Below, piece by piece: positions 45,639 to 53,585 of a stretch of DNA of 64,000 nucleotides. Position numbers and translations under genes: made by a program. Numbering within the stretch: the first letter of the stretch is position 1; every line of letters starts with the position of its first letter. The notes beneath the pieces were generated by a model. That model saw nothing but the letters and a program-made list of their open reading frames with translations, searched no databases and was not told the origin of the DNA. This DNA is from Devosia sp. YR412 (lineage in GTDB: Bacteria; Pseudomonadota; Alphaproteobacteria; Rhizobiales; Devosiaceae), in contig NZ_FOFL01000006.1 in NCBI RefSeq assembly GCF_900110945.1, positions 62,001-126,000 on the forward strand, read 5' to 3'.

Positions 45639-46339
45639 GCCGCTCCGGGTTCGGCGATCAGCGCCAGCTGCTCGAGATCGCAGGTCAGCACCGGGCCGGC
45701 GCGCGTGATGGCTCCGATCTCCTCCAGCGCCACGATGGCGCGATTGACCTTGGGCCGGCTGGCGCCGAGCACGCCGGCCAGTTCGGTCTGGCTCAGGTCG
45801 AGCCGCAATTGCGGATGGTCCGGCAGGTCGTCGCCAAAATACTGCCGGATGGTCAGCAGCAGGAAACGCGCCAACCGCGCCTCGATCTCGAACAGGGCGA
45901 TGGATTCGAGCTGGTCAGTGGTGTCGCGCAGCCGCTGCACCAGGTACCGGATCAGCGATGTCGCCGTCTGCGGAAACCGCGTCTGCAGGCGTTCGAAATC
46001 ATGCCGCATCAGGATCAGCGCTTCGGTCGCGGCAGCAGCCGTGGCATCGGCCGAGCGCGGCGCGCCATCGAGCAGTGATAGTTCGCCCAGGATATCGCCC
46101 GCTTCGGCATAGCGCAGCGTCAGCTCGCGGCCCGATGCGGTGAGCAGCGACAGCTTGATGCGCCCCTCGGTGACCACGACGATATAGTCGCCGTCGTCGC
46201 CGCGCTGGAAAATGCTTTCGCTGGCGACCCAGCGGCGCGACATGGCCATGCTGTCGAGCATGGCGACGGCCTCGGCTTCGAAGCCTTCAAAGATCGCAAA
46301 GGATCTCCAGAACGCCACTCCTGTCCTGACGGGCGCCAT
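45635..46339 (-). CDS. Crp/Fnr family regulator
   Basis: 234 residues. cNMP-binding domain (~12-130) with phosphate-binding cassette GDILGELSLLDGAPRSADA, keeping the Glu and Arg needed for cyclic nucleotide. A long helix follows and then a winged helix-turn-helix (~165-225; LSQTELAGVLGASRPKVNRAI). No iron-sulfur cysteines, so it is Crp-like rather than Fnr-like. Encoded in front of a cyclase with a 4-base overlap, so the cyclase probably makes its ligand. Candidate DNA sites are the two palindromes at 43077 and 46921. Confidence 0.88.
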   Translation of the reverse strand: MAPVRTGVAFWRSFAIFEGFEAEAVAMLDSMAMSRRWVASESIFQRGDDGDYIVVVTEGRIKLSLLTASGRELTLRYAEAGDILGELSLLDGAPRSADATAAAATEALILMRHDFERLQTRFPQTATSLIRYLVQRLRDTTDQLESIALFEIEARLARFLLLTIRQYFGDDLPDHPQLRLDLSQTELAGVLGASRPKVNRAIVALEEIGAITRAGPVLTCDLEQLALIAEPGAA

Positions 46340-46499
46340 GCCGGAACTCCAAGCCTTTCGCTGCGAGCAGCAGAATTGGCCGATTATTCAACGCTCTGCA
46401 AGCGTGTTCCCCAGGGAACTGCGGGCCGGCCAGCCAGGGCCCATTGTCCATACATCGGATCGCAGAGGGCGATCTGGAAACCGACAAAGGGATTTCACC

Positions 46500-46844
46500 A
46501 TGTTCAAACGTATCGCTTTCGCCGCCGCCGTCATCGTCGCAACCACCACGGCCAGCATGGCCGCAGGCCCGGGCTGGACCACCGGTGGGGTCAACTTTCG
46601 CGACGGCGCCGGCGCCTATTATGCCAAGATCGGCAGCATTCCGCATTGCGCCAGCATCCAGCTCGATTACGTCAGCAACGGCTGGTATCGCGTGCAGTGG
46701 AATGGCCGTTGGGGCTGGGTTGCCCAGCGCTATGTGACCACCGACGGCAACTATTGCGCCAACTACAGCGCCCCGGCCCATTACAATGCGCCCGTGCACT
46801 ACAATGCTCCGTCCTACAACAAGCCCGCCAGCGGCGGCTACTAA
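46500..46844 (+). CDS. Secreted SH3-like protein, copy 2
   Basis: 114 residues, signal peptide (ASMAA), SH3-like domain (GWTTGGVNFRDGAGAYYAKI, WYRVQWNGRWGWVAQRYVTT) and a repetitive C-terminal tail with four HYNAP/SYN-type units. Paralogue of 42721-43023, with the longer Tyr/Asn/Pro-rich tail as the main difference. Divergent from the Crp/Fnr-cyclase operon. RBS AAAGGGA upstream of ATG 46500. Confidence 0.82.
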   Translation: MFKRIAFAAAVIVATTTASMAAGPGWTTGGVNFRDGAGAYYAKIGSIPHCASIQLDYVSNGWYRVQWNGRWGWVAQRYVTTDGNYCANYSAPAHYNAPVHYNAPSYNKPASGGY

Positions 46845-46870
46845 GCCTCTTCTCAGCCATCAACAGATCA

Positions 46871-46909
46871 GAACACCCTGCCGGTCAACGGCAGGGTGTT
46901 CCTGCTTTT
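46871..46909 (+). terminator. Intrinsic terminator after SH3 copy 2
   Basis: GAACACCCTGCCG pairs perfectly with CGGCAGGGTGTTC around GTCAA (13-bp stem, 46871-46901), followed by CTGCTTTTG. Confidence 0.85.
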
Positions 46910-46920
46910 GGCCTGCCAGG

Positions 46921-46938
46921 TCGAACGTCTGTTCGATG
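46921..46938. promoter_or_regulatory. Palindromic operator, site 2
   Basis: TCGAAC-gtct-GTTCGA plus TG, identical over 18 bases to the centre of site 1. It lies 155 bases upstream of the 47093 secreted-protein gene and just after a terminator, so it is in a promoter region. Confidence 0.6.
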
Positions 46939-47092
46939 TCCCTCGCCTGCCCTGCTCCTAGTTTGGCCGCATGGCCAGTACGGAGAAAAGCTGGCCTGTT
47001 TCCTGCGGAACAGCGCGGCCACACCAAACGACGCAGATTGTGGTCAGCAACCGACGCACAGGGCGGTCGGCAACAGATCAAGGACTTCACAA

Positions 47093-47851
47093 ATGGCAAA
47101 TACGCGCTTCACCCTCGGCTTTTCCCGCAAGACTTTGATCGCGGCGCTTTTGGGCGGCATTGCCGCACTGGCTCTGGCTTTGCCGCTGGCAGCCACGGCG
47201 CAGGAAGCGGCCCCCGCCGTCAGCGCCACCGAAGCCGAGATGATGACCATCGCGCCAGAACTGTTCGGCTTCCTCAAAGCCAATTTCCCCGAGGATTTCA
47301 GCGGCTTCGTCACCCAGGTCGAGACCACGGTGGCCAGTGGCGGCAATGTCGAGGGCATGGTGGCGACGCATATGCTGGAGCTGCGCCAGAAATATGCCGT
47401 GCACCTGACCAGCGCCAGCGATGAAGCCCTGACATCGGTGATGACTGCCTCGATCGCTCTGCAGCAGGCTGTGATGGATGGCGAGGGCGCAGCCGCCTGC
47501 GGTGGTTTCGTTGTCAGCGGTCCGGGCGTGTTCGAGGGCACGCCCGCCGCGGCCAAGTATGAAGACCTGGTGATGGCGCAGATCGTGCTGCTGCTGGCTG
47601 CGGCCAAAGGCGGCCACGACGCTCCCGTGACGCGCGAGCCGGCCAGCGAAGCCGATTGGAAGCTGATCGCGGAAAAGACGGTCGAAGCCGGCGCCAGCCA
47701 GACGGGCCTCCAGGCCATCGCAATGCTCGACGCCGCCAATCCCGAACTTTGCACGACGCTGCTGACCATGCTTGAGGCAATGAACACCGAATCCAGCGGC
47801 GTCGGCGCCCGCGTTCGCGCCGATTATCTCGCCCAGGTCGGCACACTCTGA
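47093..47851 (+). CDS. Secreted protein of unknown function, 252 aa
   Basis: Starts MANTRFTLGFSRKTLIAALLG, with a hydrophobic signal segment and cleavage near ATAQEA. The mature part is mostly helical with two or three cysteines (AAACGGFVV; PELCTTLL). No family recognised. The long ORF reading upstream to 46376 is out of context; ATG at 47093 fits the signal peptide. It is preceded by palindrome site 2 and followed by another secreted-protein gene after 26 bases, so the two are probably one operon. Confidence 0.7.
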   Translation: MANTRFTLGFSRKTLIAALLGGIAALALALPLAATAQEAAPAVSATEAEMMTIAPELFGFLKANFPEDFSGFVTQVETTVASGGNVEGMVATHMLELRQKYAVHLTSASDEALTSVMTASIALQQAVMDGEGAAACGGFVVSGPGVFEGTPAAAKYEDLVMAQIVLLLAAAKGGHDAPVTREPASEADWKLIAEKTVEAGASQTGLQAIAMLDAANPELCTTLLTMLEAMNTESSGVGARVRADYLAQVGTL

Positions 47852-47877
47852 TTAAATTCGACCATCAGGAGACCATC

Positions 47878-48402
47878 ATGCACCGCAAGTCCCTCTTCCT
47901 CAGCACCGCCTTCGCCCTGTTCTCGCTCAGCGTCATGGCCGGCGAACTCGATTCCTTTGTCGCCGCCAGCGATGGCGCCACCAATTGCTGGTCTCGCGCC
48001 TATGACGCGAAACACATGGCCGCCCATCCCGACCAGCAGGTGGTGGCCATGGACCTCGCCGTCACCTTCATGGCGCAGTCCGATATCGGTCCCGAGCAAT
48101 ATGTGTTCCGTCTCGAGGCCACTATGCGTGACGGCACGCAAGGCCAGGCGGTCGGCCCCTGCATGGCCGATGGCAATGAGATGTGGTGCGGTGTCGAATG
48201 CGATGGCGGCGGCGTCTATGTCAGCACGCGCTCGGGCGGCAATGTGCTGGTCGATCTCGAACGACGCGGCTCGATCTGGATGTCGACCAGCTGCGGCGAC
48301 GAGAATTTCGACGAGGGCTTCTCCCTCGACTCCGGCCGCGACGACAAGCAGTTCCTGCTCAGCCAATTGCTGCCGCAGTTCTGCCTGCCGGCCGAATACT
48401 GA
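47878..48402 (+). CDS. Secreted cysteine-containing protein, 174 aa
   Basis: Signal peptide (LFLSTAFALFSLSVMAGE), then a beta-rich domain with six cysteines (NCWSRAYD, GPCMADG, MWCGVECDGGGVYV, TSCGDENFD, FCLPAEY) that may form disulfides in the periplasm. GGAGACC precedes the ATG. No family recognised with confidence. Confidence 0.7.
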   Translation: MHRKSLFLSTAFALFSLSVMAGELDSFVAASDGATNCWSRAYDAKHMAAHPDQQVVAMDLAVTFMAQSDIGPEQYVFRLEATMRDGTQGQAVGPCMADGNEMWCGVECDGGGVYVSTRSGGNVLVDLERRGSIWMSTSCGDENFDEGFSLDSGRDDKQFLLSQLLPQFCLPAEY

Positions 48403-48417
48403 GGCCTGCCGCCAGCT

Positions 48418-49350
48418 CTAGCTGTTCGGCACCACGGTGCCGAACAGGCCCGGCTCGGTAACGAAGCGGCGGCAGTGCTCGATGAAGGCGGTCACCGTCT
48501 GGGTACGATGCTCGGCATGCGGCAGGGCCACGCCCATGGCCAGCGGCCGCAGCCCTTCGAGCGCGACAAAGCTCAGCGGCTTGCCATCGGGCGAAAGGTT
48601 GTTGAGCGGCCGCATATTGGCAATGCCGTAGCCAAAGCCATTGGCCACCATGGAGCGCATCACAGCGATATCGCCGGTCCGCTCGGCGATGCGCGGGCGC
48701 AGGCCCTTCTGGTCAAAGGCCGAGAGGAAATATTCCCGGCTGTAGGGCAGGTCGAGCAGGACCATAGGCTCCTGCACCAGCTCCTCGGGCACCACCGAGC
48801 TGCGGCTCGACAGCGGATGATCGACAGGCAGCATGACATAGGCCGGCAATTGCAGCAGCGGCTCGAAATCGACGTCCTGCGACAGTTCGAGATCATAGGT
48901 CAGCGCTAGGTCGATCTCGCCCTGGTGCAGCATGTCGAACAGCCGGCCCTGGTTGAATTCGAACTGGCGGATTCGCACGTCCGGATAGGTCGCCTCGAAC
49001 TTGTGCCGCAGCGAGGGCAACACGATCTGCGCGAAAGTCAGCAGGCACCCGATGGCCAGCGGCCCGCGCACCACACTCGAAATGTCGCTGGCCACATCAT
49101 GCAGCGCATCGGCATCGCTGAGCAGCCGCGCGGCCTCCTTGAGGAACACCCTGCCCCCCGCGGTCAGCGACAGGCCATGGCTATGCCGGCGCACGAACAG
49201 CTGGATGCCGAACTCGGCTTCCAGCTGGGCGATCGACGCCGAAATGGAGGGTGGGGAAACATTGACCTGTTCGGCGGCCTTGGCGATGCTGCCGGCTTCA
49301 CCGACGGCAACGAAATATTCCAACTGCCTTAGCGTAAATCTTAGCGGCAT
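48418..49350 (-). CDS. LysR-type transcriptional regulator
   Basis: 310 residues. Winged HTH (TLRQLEYFVAVGEAGSIAKA, NVSPPSISASIAQLEAEFG) and a type 2 periplasmic-binding-like effector domain. Start ATG 49350 (MPLRFTLRQL); the 21-residue extension to 49413 is not conserved in type. It lies downstream of, and in the same orientation as, the polyamine-type ABC operon and could control it. Confidence 0.9.
   Translation of the reverse strand: MPLRFTLRQLEYFVAVGEAGSIAKAAEQVNVSPPSISASIAQLEAEFGIQLFVRRHSHGLSLTAGGRVFLKEAARLLSDADALHDVASDISSVVRGPLAIGCLLTFAQIVLPSLRHKFEATYPDVRIRQFEFNQGRLFDMLHQGEIDLALTYDLELSQDVDFEPLLQLPAYVMLPVDHPLSSRSSVVPEELVQEPMVLLDLPYSREYFLSAFDQKGLRPRIAERTGDIAVMRSMVANGFGYGIANMRPLNNLSPDGKPLSFVALEGLRPLAMGVALPHAEHRTQTVTAFIEHCRRFVTEPGLFGTVVPNS
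48422..48447. terminator. Palindrome over the LysR stop region
   Basis: CTGTTCGGCACC-ac-GGTGCCGAACAG, a perfect 12-bp stem. It lies in the last codons of the LysR gene and 20 bases after the convergent secreted-protein gene, so it may end both. Confidence 0.55.
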
Positions 49351-49474
49351 TGCCCCAGACCAAGTGCTTCCCCTTTGTTTGTTCCGATGGGGTTGCATAG
49401 TCAAGTCGGGCACCGCTCAGGTGGTAAAGGGATCGGTCCCGCGATCGGCTGATCGCGAGACCAAAGTCGCGAGC

Positions 49475-50545
49475 CTAGTTGTCGAGGTAGCACGCGTGTT
49501 CGGGCTTCCAGCTCACCTTGACGGCAAGGCCACGGGCCAGGTCGTCCATCTGCGCCGGGCGGCGCACAATCACCATCTTGTCGCCCTTGAGCGCAATGGT
49601 GACGCGGGTGTCGGAGCCGGCATAGGTGCTCTCGATCACCGTACCGTCGAGCGCCCAGGGCTCGCTGCCATTGAGGATGATGTCCTCGGGGCGAACCATC
49701 ACGGCCGAGGTGTCCGCCGATGTTGCCGCCTGTACCGGCAGCGATCCAACTTCCGTCGCCAGCTGGCCGTTTTCCATGGCGCCCTTGAAGATATTGGACT
49801 CGCCGATGAAGTCGGCGACAAAGACCGAAGCCGGCTTTTCGTACATTTCGCGCGGCGTGCCGATCTGCTCGATCTGGCCATTGTTCATCAGGCAGATGCG
49901 GTCCGACAGGGCCAGCGCCTCTTCCTGGTCGTGGGTCACGAAAATGATCGTGGCGCCGGTCTCGCGGTGAATGCGCTTGATCTCGTCCTGCATCACTTCG
50001 CGCAGCTTGCGATCGAGAGCACCAAGCGGCTCGTCCATCAGGATGACGCTGGGCCGGTAAACCAGGCACCGCGCCAGCGCCACGCGCTGCTGCTGGCCAC
50101 CCGACAGCGCGCGCGGCGAACGGTCGGCCGCATGGGCCAAACCCACCATGGCCAGCGCGTCATCGACGCGGCTCTTGATCTGGTCGGCCGGCGTGCCGCG
50201 CATCTGCAGCGGGAAGGCGATATTCTCGCGCACCGTCAGATGTGGAAAAAGCGCATAGCTCTGGAACACCACGCCGATATCGCGCTGATGCACCGGCGCA
50301 TCGGTCTGGTCGACGCCGTCGATGATCAACCGGCCGGTTGTGGCGTCGACGAGCCCGCTGATCAGCTGCAGCAGCGTAGTCTTGCCTGACCCGGAGGGCC
50401 CGAGCAAGGTCAGCAATTCGCCGGTGCGGACCTCGAGGCTCACCGGCTGCAGTGCAACCGTCTTGCCATAGGTCTTGCCGAGCTGGTTGATCGAAAGCTT
50501 GGTGCCGGTCACGGCTTCGGTTGCGGTCTGGGACATGTTGGTCAT
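49475..50545 (-). CDS. ABC transporter ATP-binding protein (PotA-like)
   Basis: 356 residues. Walker A GPSGSGKTT, signature LSGGQQQRVALARCL, Walker B VILMDEPLGALD, plus a C-terminal TOBE-like region (MVRPEDIIL). Energises uptake by the fused permease and binding protein encoded upstream. A start at Met4 is also possible. Confidence 0.93.
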   Translation of the reverse strand: MTNMSQTATEAVTGTKLSINQLGKTYGKTVALQPVSLEVRTGELLTLLGPSGSGKTTLLQLISGLVDATTGRLIIDGVDQTDAPVHQRDIGVVFQSYALFPHLTVRENIAFPLQMRGTPADQIKSRVDDALAMVGLAHAADRSPRALSGGQQQRVALARCLVYRPSVILMDEPLGALDRKLREVMQDEIKRIHRETGATIIFVTHDQEEALALSDRICLMNNGQIEQIGTPREMYEKPASVFVADFIGESNIFKGAMENGQLATEVGSLPVQAATSADTSAVMVRPEDIILNGSEPWALDGTVIESTYAGSDTRVTIALKGDKMVIVRRPAQMDDLARGLAVKVSWKPEHACYLDN

Positions 50546-50566
50546 CTGCTTTGCGGGTTCTCTCGA

Positions 50567-52336
50567 TCAGGCGCGCGGGCGCGCAACTTCGGCGAGGACG
50601 AAAAGGACGGTTACTACGAGGAGAACCACGAGGGAGGCTGCGGCAAGGGTCGGGCTAACGGAGAGGATCACGTCGTCCCACATCTGCTTGGGCAGGGTCT
50701 GGCGCAGGCCACCGCCGACGAACATGGCAATGGTCAGCTCGTCGAAGGAGTGCAGGAAGCCAAACAGGAAACCGGCCACCAGCCCGCCCTTGCATAGAGG
50801 CAAGGTGATGTGGCGCAGCACCTGGAAGCGGTTGGCGCCCAGCGTCGAAGCCGCCTGGTCGAGCCGCCAGTCATGCGCCTTGAAGGTGGTCAGGACGATG
50901 ATGAACACCACGGGCAGCGACACGACGACATGGCCAAGGATAATGCCGATGTCGGTCGCCAGCAGGCCGATATTGGCGAAGAAATAGGCCAGCGAGACGG
51001 CGATAACGATATTGGGCACGATCATCGGCAGCATGAAGCCCATGAAAGCGACGCCGCCGAGCTTGCCGGTGCTGCGCGCCACGCCATAGCCGCCCATGCC
51101 CGCGATCAGGCCGGTCAGCACGGCGCAGGCCAAAGCGATGTAGAAGGAGCGGATGGTCGCATCGATCCAGATCGGCGAGGTGAAATAGGTCTCCATCCAG
51201 CGCATCGACAGGCCGGTCGGCGGGAATTGCAGGAAGCTGGATTCCCCGAAAGCCATCGGGATGAAAGCCACCACCGGCACCAGCAGCACCAGCATGGTGA
51301 TGACGGCCATGGCGGGCAGCAGCCAGCCGAAGCGATAGCCGCCGAGCACCTTTGCAAAAGCCTCGGAAATTGCCGTGACGATATAGGCGACCAGCGCGAT
51401 GACACGGTTGCCGAAATCGCGAGCCGGGCCGGTCGAGATTTTCGCAGAGGTGCCGCCGGTGACCGAGGAAATGCCGAACAGGCGGTCATAGACCAGGCAG
51501 AAGATCAGCGTCACGGCGAGCAGCATGGTGGCGATGGCGCCGGCCAACCGCCAATTGAGCATCTGCGTCACCTGGGTGATCAGCAATTGTCCGATCACCG
51601 TGTCGCGCGGGCCGCCCAGCAATTGCGGGGTGACGAAAAAGCCGATCGAGCTGACGAAGACCAAAAGGCCCGCGGCGGTGGCGCCCGGCATGGAGAGCGG
51701 GAAGAACACGCGCCAGAAGGACTGCATCGGCTTGGCGCCGAGCGTGCGCGAGGCCGGCACCAGCGTGCGATCGACCGAAAGCATCGAGGGCAGCATGGTC
51801 ATGATGGCCAGCGGCATCATGGTATGAGCGACGGCAAAGATCACCGTGGCGCGCTGATACAGCAGGTCGGCCGGAGCCTCCATGCCCATCGACTGCAGCA
51901 CGGAATTGACGATGCCATTGCGCGCCAGCAGCACGATCCAGGAGAAATTCTTGAGCAGGGCGCCGGTCCAGAACGGCAGCAGCACGAACCACATGGCCAA
52001 GCGCCGCGGACGATCTTCTAGCCGCGACAACCAATAGGCCACCGGATAGCCGAACAGCAGGCAGAGCACAGTCGCCTGGAAGCCGATGCCGAAGGTATTA
52101 AGCAAAACGTCGACATAGATCTTGGCGCCGAACATCTGCTCATAGACCGAGAGCGAGAAGGCGCCATCCATGTTCTGGAAGCTCAGGCCGATCAGCGACA
52201 GGGTCGGGATGGCCAGCATGACGATCAGGAACAGCCCGCCGGGTGCGGCGAGGCTGATGCTGTCGAGCGAGAAACGCCGTTTGTCCGTCGGCCCGGTGGC
52301 CTGGCGCATGGGCAGCGGAGAGGTCGTGTCGGCCAT
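50567..52336 (-). CDS. Fused ABC permease (PotB-PotC type)
   Basis: 589 residues, two permease units in one chain. The N-terminal half (~20-285) has about six helices and an EAA-like loop around ASRTLGAKPMQSFWRVFFPL. The C-terminal half (~335-580) has another six and an EAA loop near LDQAASTLGANRFQVLRHIT. Polyamine and related transporters usually have separate PotB and PotC. Between SBP and ATPase genes in one operon. Substrate not determined by sequence. Confidence 0.9.
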   Translation of the reverse strand: MADTTSPLPMRQATGPTDKRRFSLDSISLAAPGGLFLIVMLAIPTLSLIGLSFQNMDGAFSLSVYEQMFGAKIYVDVLLNTFGIGFQATVLCLLFGYPVAYWLSRLEDRPRRLAMWFVLLPFWTGALLKNFSWIVLLARNGIVNSVLQSMGMEAPADLLYQRATVIFAVAHTMMPLAIMTMLPSMLSVDRTLVPASRTLGAKPMQSFWRVFFPLSMPGATAAGLLVFVSSIGFFVTPQLLGGPRDTVIGQLLITQVTQMLNWRLAGAIATMLLAVTLIFCLVYDRLFGISSVTGGTSAKISTGPARDFGNRVIALVAYIVTAISEAFAKVLGGYRFGWLLPAMAVITMLVLLVPVVAFIPMAFGESSFLQFPPTGLSMRWMETYFTSPIWIDATIRSFYIALACAVLTGLIAGMGGYGVARSTGKLGGVAFMGFMLPMIVPNIVIAVSLAYFFANIGLLATDIGIILGHVVVSLPVVFIIVLTTFKAHDWRLDQAASTLGANRFQVLRHITLPLCKGGLVAGFLFGFLHSFDELTIAMFVGGGLRQTLPKQMWDDVILSVSPTLAAASLVVLLVVTVLFVLAEVARPRA

Positions 52337-52353
52337 CGGAATTCCTTGAAAAT

Positions 52354-52383
52354 GGACCGGGCGCCGGGGGAAGCGCCCGGTCC
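52354..52383 (-). terminator. Intra-operon hairpin between SBP and permease genes
   Basis: 11-bp perfect stem (GGACCGGGCGC / GCGCCCGGTCC) with an 8-base loop, followed on the minus strand by ATTTTC. It could be a partial terminator or mRNA stabiliser giving more binding protein than permease. Confidence 0.65.
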
Positions 52384-52395
52384 AAAGGGGTCAGA

Positions 52396-53463
52396 TTAGC
52401 TCAGCAGCCAGGCTTCGAAGCGCTCGGTGACAGCATTGAGATTTTCGCCCCAATAGGCGTTGTCGAGCGGACGCAGCTTTTCGATATGGCCCGGGGCGGT
52501 CGGCAGGTTGCCGCGCTTGTCTTCGGCAACGAAGTCATAGCCCTTGAGGTGGGTCGGCGAGACGGCCAGAATTTCGGTGTACTTGGCCTGACGCTGCGGA
52601 TCGAGCGTGTACTCGATGAACTTGCGGGCCATGTCAGCCTTGGGCGAGCCCTTGGGAATGGTCCAGCCGCCGAGGTTGTAGTGGCCTTCAACCCAGGAGA
52701 TCGCAGCCGGAGCGCCATCGTTGATGGCGGTCTGGGCACGGGTGTTCCAGATGTTGAGCATGTCGACTTCGCCATTCTGCAGCAGCTGGGTGCCCTGGGC
52801 ACCGCTCGTCCACCAGACGGCGATTTCGCTCTTGATCTTGTCGAGGCTGGCGAAAGCACGGTCGATGTCGAGCGGGTAGAGCTCGTCGATCGCGACGCCA
52901 TCGGCCAGCAGCGCAATTTCCATCGTGGTGATCGGGCTGCGATACAGCGAACGGCGACCCGGGAAGGCGGTCGTGTTCCAGAAATCGGCCCAGGACTTGG
53001 GCGCGTTTTCACCAAGCGTGTCGGTACGATAGCCGAGCGAGATGGCAAACATGTAGACGGCGGCGAACTTGTCGGTGATCGCACCGCCGACAAAGTCGGC
53101 CGGGTTGATATTGGGCAGGTTCAGCGGCTCGAAATAGTCACCTTCGCGGTTGAGGCGATCGATGTGCTCGGGCGTCATGACGCTGACGTCCATCAGGTAG
53201 TAGCTGGTGTCGACCAGCATCTGATACTGCGGCACCGGATCGGGGCTCAGCACGATATTGTTGATGCGGATGCCGGTTTCGGCCTCGAAGGGGTCGTAGA
53301 AGGCCAGGCGGAAGGCTTCCGCATAAGGGCCACCGGTGTCGCCGATGGTCAGCGCGTCAGCGGCGAAAGCCGGGCGCGTGAAGATGGCGGGGGCGGCCAG
53401 GGCAATGGCAGCGCCGGCGCTGGACTTGAGCAGCGTGCGACGGTTCATGTTCAGTTTGGTCAT
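52396..53463 (-). CDS. ABC solute-binding protein (spermidine/putrescine type)
   Basis: 355 residues. N terminus NRRTLLKSSAGAAIALAAPA has a twin-arginine motif, so export is probably by Tat. Mature part resembles PotD/PotF-type family 1 proteins (TIGDTGGPYAEAFRLAFYDP; VDMLNIWNTRAQTA; GWTIPKGSPKADMARKFIEY). First gene of the ABC operon (SBP, fused permease, ATPase). The ligand may be a polyamine or another cationic compound. Confidence 0.88.
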   Translation of the reverse strand: MTKLNMNRRTLLKSSAGAAIALAAPAIFTRPAFAADALTIGDTGGPYAEAFRLAFYDPFEAETGIRINNIVLSPDPVPQYQMLVDTSYYLMDVSVMTPEHIDRLNREGDYFEPLNLPNINPADFVGGAITDKFAAVYMFAISLGYRTDTLGENAPKSWADFWNTTAFPGRRSLYRSPITTMEIALLADGVAIDELYPLDIDRAFASLDKIKSEIAVWWTSGAQGTQLLQNGEVDMLNIWNTRAQTAINDGAPAAISWVEGHYNLGGWTIPKGSPKADMARKFIEYTLDPQRQAKYTEILAVSPTHLKGYDFVAEDKRGNLPTAPGHIEKLRPLDNAYWGENLNAVTERFEAWLLS

Positions 53464-53585
53464 CCGTTCCCTCCAGGAACAATAGCAAACGAGGTTTCAG
53501 TCAGATGTCGGCGGCATTGCGCGATGCCTTCGACTTCCTGGCCCGGCGCTGCGCATCGCCGGACTGAGAATTGGTTTGGACCCGC

